DNA of 6,671 nucleotides from Lachnospiraceae bacterium (GTDB lineage: Bacteria; Bacillota; Clostridia; Lachnospirales; Lachnospiraceae), in the NCBI GenBank assembly GCA_017959525.1, contig JAGDAL010000075.1, positions 1-6,671 on the forward strand. Reading direction: 5' to 3'. Below the pieces are notes generated by a model that did not search any database, was not told where the DNA came from, and was given only the letters and a program-made list of their open reading frames with translations. Both the position numbers and the translations under genes were made by a program. Below, piece by piece: positions 4,512 through 6,671 of the stretch (position 1 is the first letter of the stretch; each line of letters starts with the position of its first letter).

Positions 4512-6671
4512 ATGAACCAGTTATATGACCAACAGCAAGAACATGATAATTGCGGTATCGGAGCCATTGTCAACATTCACGGCGAAAAAAGCCACCAGAC
4601 CGTTTCCGATGCCTTAAAGATTGTGGAAAACTTAGAGCACCGTGCCGGCAAAGATGCGTCCGGCGAGACCGGTGACGGCGTTGGTATTATGTTGCAAATC
4701 TCACATAAGTTCTTTTCTAAAATAGGAAAAGAATTGCAACTGGATCTGGGAGATGAACGGGATTACGGTGTGGGCATGTTCTTCCTTCCGACGGATGCGA
4801 AGCGTCGCAACCGCGTGAAGAAGATGTTTGAAATTATTGTAGAAAAGGAAGGACTTACCTTTTTAGGTTGGAGAGAAGTTCCTACCAATTCTAAGATTCT
4901 CGGTCAGGTTGCCTTATCCTGTAAGCCTTATATTATGCAGGCCTTCATTGCCCGTCCGAAGGATGTGGCACGGGGCTTGGACTTCGACCGGAAGCTCTAT
5001 GTGGTACGTCGTGTGTTTGAGCAGACTTGTGAGGACAATACCTATGTGGTATCCATGTCCAGCCGTACCATCGTATATAAAGGCATGTTTTTGGTTGGTC
5101 AGTTGCGTACCTTCTTTACCGACTTGGAAGATGAAGACTATGAATCTGCCATTGCACTGGTGCATTCCCGCTTCTCTACCAACACCAATCCAAGCTGGGA
5201 ACGTGCCCATCCAAACCGTTTCATCGTCCACAACGGCGAGATCAATACCATTAAGGGTAATGCGGATAAGATGCTCTCCCGAGAAGAGACCATGTACTCT
5301 CCGTTCTTAGAGAATGAAATGTCCAAGGTGACTCCGGTGATTAACACCTCCGGCAGCGACTCCGCCATGTTGGATAATACCTTGGAATTCCTGGTTATGA
5401 ACGGCATGCCGCTTCCGCTGGCTGTGATGATTACCATTCCGGAACCGTGGCTTCATAACAAGGCTATGGATCAGGACCGCAAGGACTTCTACCAGTACTA
5501 TGCTACTATGATGGAGCCTTGGGATGGTCCGGCTTCCATTCTTTTCTCCGACGGAGATATGATGGGGGCAGTGTTGGACCGCAACGGACTGCGTCCGTCC
5601 CGCTACTATATTACGAAGGATGGCTATCTGATTCTCTCTTCCGAGGTGGGTGTTCTTCCGGTGGATGAGTCCAATATCCTGAAAAAAGACCGCCTGAAAC
5701 CGGGCAAGATGCTCTTGGTAGATACCATTGCCGGTCGCTTGATCGACGATGAGGAATTAAAGAACGATTATGCGACCCGCCAGCCATACGGCGAATGGTT
5801 AGACCAGAACTTGGTACATCTCCATGATTTGCCGATTCCGAATGAGCGTCCGCAGCGTTACACCACTGAGGAACGTCGTCGCTTACAGAAGGCCTTCGGT
5901 TATTCCTACGAGGACTATCGCGAGACCATCCTGCCTATGGCCATCGGCGGTACGGAAGGCATCGGTGCCATGGGTATTGATACCCCAATCGCTGCGCTTT
6001 CCAGCCATCACCAGCCGCTGTTCCATTATTTTAAGCAGCTGTTTGCGCAGGTTACCAATCCGCCCATCGATTCCATTCGTGAAGAGGTAGTAACTTCTGC
6101 TACGATTTTCCTTGGAAGTGCGGGAAATGTATTGGAGGAGAAGGCGTCTAACTGCAAGCTCCTTCGCATCAACAATCCGATCCTTACCGATACGGATTTG
6201 TTAAAGATTAAAAATATGAAGGTGGATGGTTTCAAGGTAGAGACCATTCCAATCACCTACTATAAGAATACATCCTTGGAAAAAGCCTTAGATCACCTGG
6301 CCGTAGAAGCAGACCGTGCATACCGCGATCGGGCCAATGTCATCATCCTTAGTGACCGTGGGGTGGATGAAAACCATGTGGCAATTCCGTCTCTGTTGGC
6401 CGTATCTGCCCTGCAACAGCATCTGGTACGTACCAAGAAACGGACCCGCTTGTCACTTATCTTAGAGAGTGGTGAGCCAAGAAGTGTGCATCATTTTGCC
6501 ACCTTATTGGGCTATGGTGTCTCTGCCATCAATCCATATCTTGCTATGGAATCCATTGGTGAGCTCATCGATGACGGTCTTTTAGACAAGGATTACTATG
6601 CCGCTGTTGACTCCTACAATCACGCAGTCATCTCCGGCAGCATTAAAATTGCTTCAAAAATGGGAATCTCA
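4512..6671 (+). CDS. gltB: Glutamate synthase (GOGAT) large subunit, N-terminal 720 residues; cut by window edge
   Basis: Transfers the amide nitrogen of glutamine to 2-oxoglutarate, giving two glutamates, and completes the GS-GOGAT cycle with glnN. The frame is open to the window end, covering about half of the usual roughly 1500 residues. Near the start is HDNCGIGAI, with Cys14 as the expected glutaminase nucleophile, implying removal of a 13-residue propeptide. Further class II amidotransferase features are LEHRAGKDASGETGDGVGI (41-59), HSRFSTNTNPSWERAHPNRF (218-237, with Arg220), VHNGEINT (239-246) and GSDS (281-284). EPWDGPASILFSDGDMMGAV (335-354) and RNGLRPSRYY (357-366) close that domain. 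The central domain is marked by FAQVTNPPIDSIREE (511-525) and ESGEPRSVHHFATLLGYG (652-669). The FMN, iron-sulfur and C-terminal beta-helix parts lie beyond the window, so NADPH versus ferredoxin dependence cannot be decided. AGGAGG (4501-4506) five bases before the ATG fixes the start. Expression appears to depend on antitermination in the leader. Confidence 0.97.
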   Translation, partial: MNQLYDQQQEHDNCGIGAIVNIHGEKSHQTVSDALKIVENLEHRAGKDASGETGDGVGIMLQISHKFFSKIGKELQLDLGDERDYGVGMFFLPTDAKRRNRVKKMFEIIVEKEGLTFLGWREVPTNSKILGQVALSCKPYIMQAFIARPKDVARGLDFDRKLYVVRRVFEQTCEDNTYVVSMSSRTIVYKGMFLVGQLRTFFTDLEDEDYESAIALVHSRFSTNTNPSWERAHPNRFIVHNGEINTIKGNADKMLSREETMYSPFLENEMSKVTPVINTSGSDSAMLDNTLEFLVMNGMPLPLAVMITIPEPWLHNKAMDQDRKDFYQYYATMMEPWDGPASILFSDGDMMGAVLDRNGLRPSRYYITKDGYLILSSEVGVLPVDESNILKKDRLKPGKMLLVDTIAGRLIDDEELKNDYATRQPYGEWLDQNLVHLHDLPIPNERPQRYTTEERRRLQKAFGYSYEDYRETILPMAIGGTEGIGAMGIDTPIAALSSHHQPLFHYFKQLFAQVTNPPIDSIREEVVTSATIFLGSAGNVLEEKASNCKLLRINNPILTDTDLLKIKNMKVDGFKVETIPITYYKNTSLEKALDHLAVEADRAYRDRANVIILSDRGVDENHVAIPSLLAVSALQQHLVRTKKRTRLSLILESGEPRSVHHFATLLGYGVSAINPYLAMESIGELIDDGLLDKDYYAAVDSYNHAVISGSIKIASKMGIS

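Noticed and set aside
4908..6256. Open frames within gltB on both strands (for example 4909-5310 plus, 4914-5231 minus, 6026-6256 minus)
   Set aside because: The overlapping gltB frame has continuous homology-like motifs over all 720 codons; these are out-of-frame shadows.

Overview
The window looks like core chromosome of a low-to-moderate GC Firmicute, most likely of class Clostridia and perhaps Lachnospiraceae. This rests on purine-rich Shine-Dalgarno sites before every gene, sigma-A type promoters, intrinsic terminators, a type III glutamine synthetase, and a clostridial-style glutamate synthase large chain. The family assignment is inference from protein flavour, not a search. No mobile element, tRNA, rRNA or CRISPR was seen.

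Layout: the four protein genes all serve nitrogen assimilation and form two divergent transcription units around an intergenic control region (about 4118-4511). Leftward (minus strand) the order is asnB (glutamine-hydrolysing asparagine synthetase), glnN (type III glutamine synthetase), then amt (ammonium transporter, cut by the left edge). Rightward is gltB (glutamate synthase large chain, cut by the right edge). Together they import ammonium, fix it into glutamine, and pass the amide nitrogen to 2-oxoglutarate (glutamate) or aspartate (asparagine).

The most interesting content is in the non-coding RNA. Both units start from near-ideal promoters of identical form (TTGACA-N17-TATGAT), so control at initiation by a weak promoter is unlikely. 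Instead each leader carries intrinsic terminators: one before gltB, two in tandem before asnB, and one between glnN and amt. In all four cases a small alternative hairpin overlaps the 5' arm of the terminator. Each small hairpin has a six-base loop closed by C-G and fitting AANGRM (AATGGA, AACGGC, AAAGGC, AACGAC), that is A at loop position 1 and G at position 4. This is the signature known for RNA targets of ANTAR-domain antiterminator proteins (EutV/NasR type). I infer that the whole set is an ANTAR-controlled antitermination regulon, with a separate conditional switch letting transcription run from glnN into amt. No ANTAR protein is encoded in the window, and a clean two-hairpin form is seen at most in the asnB leader, so this remains a structural prediction.

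Other notes: asnB starts at the ATG that puts Cys at residue 2, not at the upstream in-frame ATG. Its leader ends in a 50-base uninterrupted purine tract. A palindrome lies between the divergent promoters.
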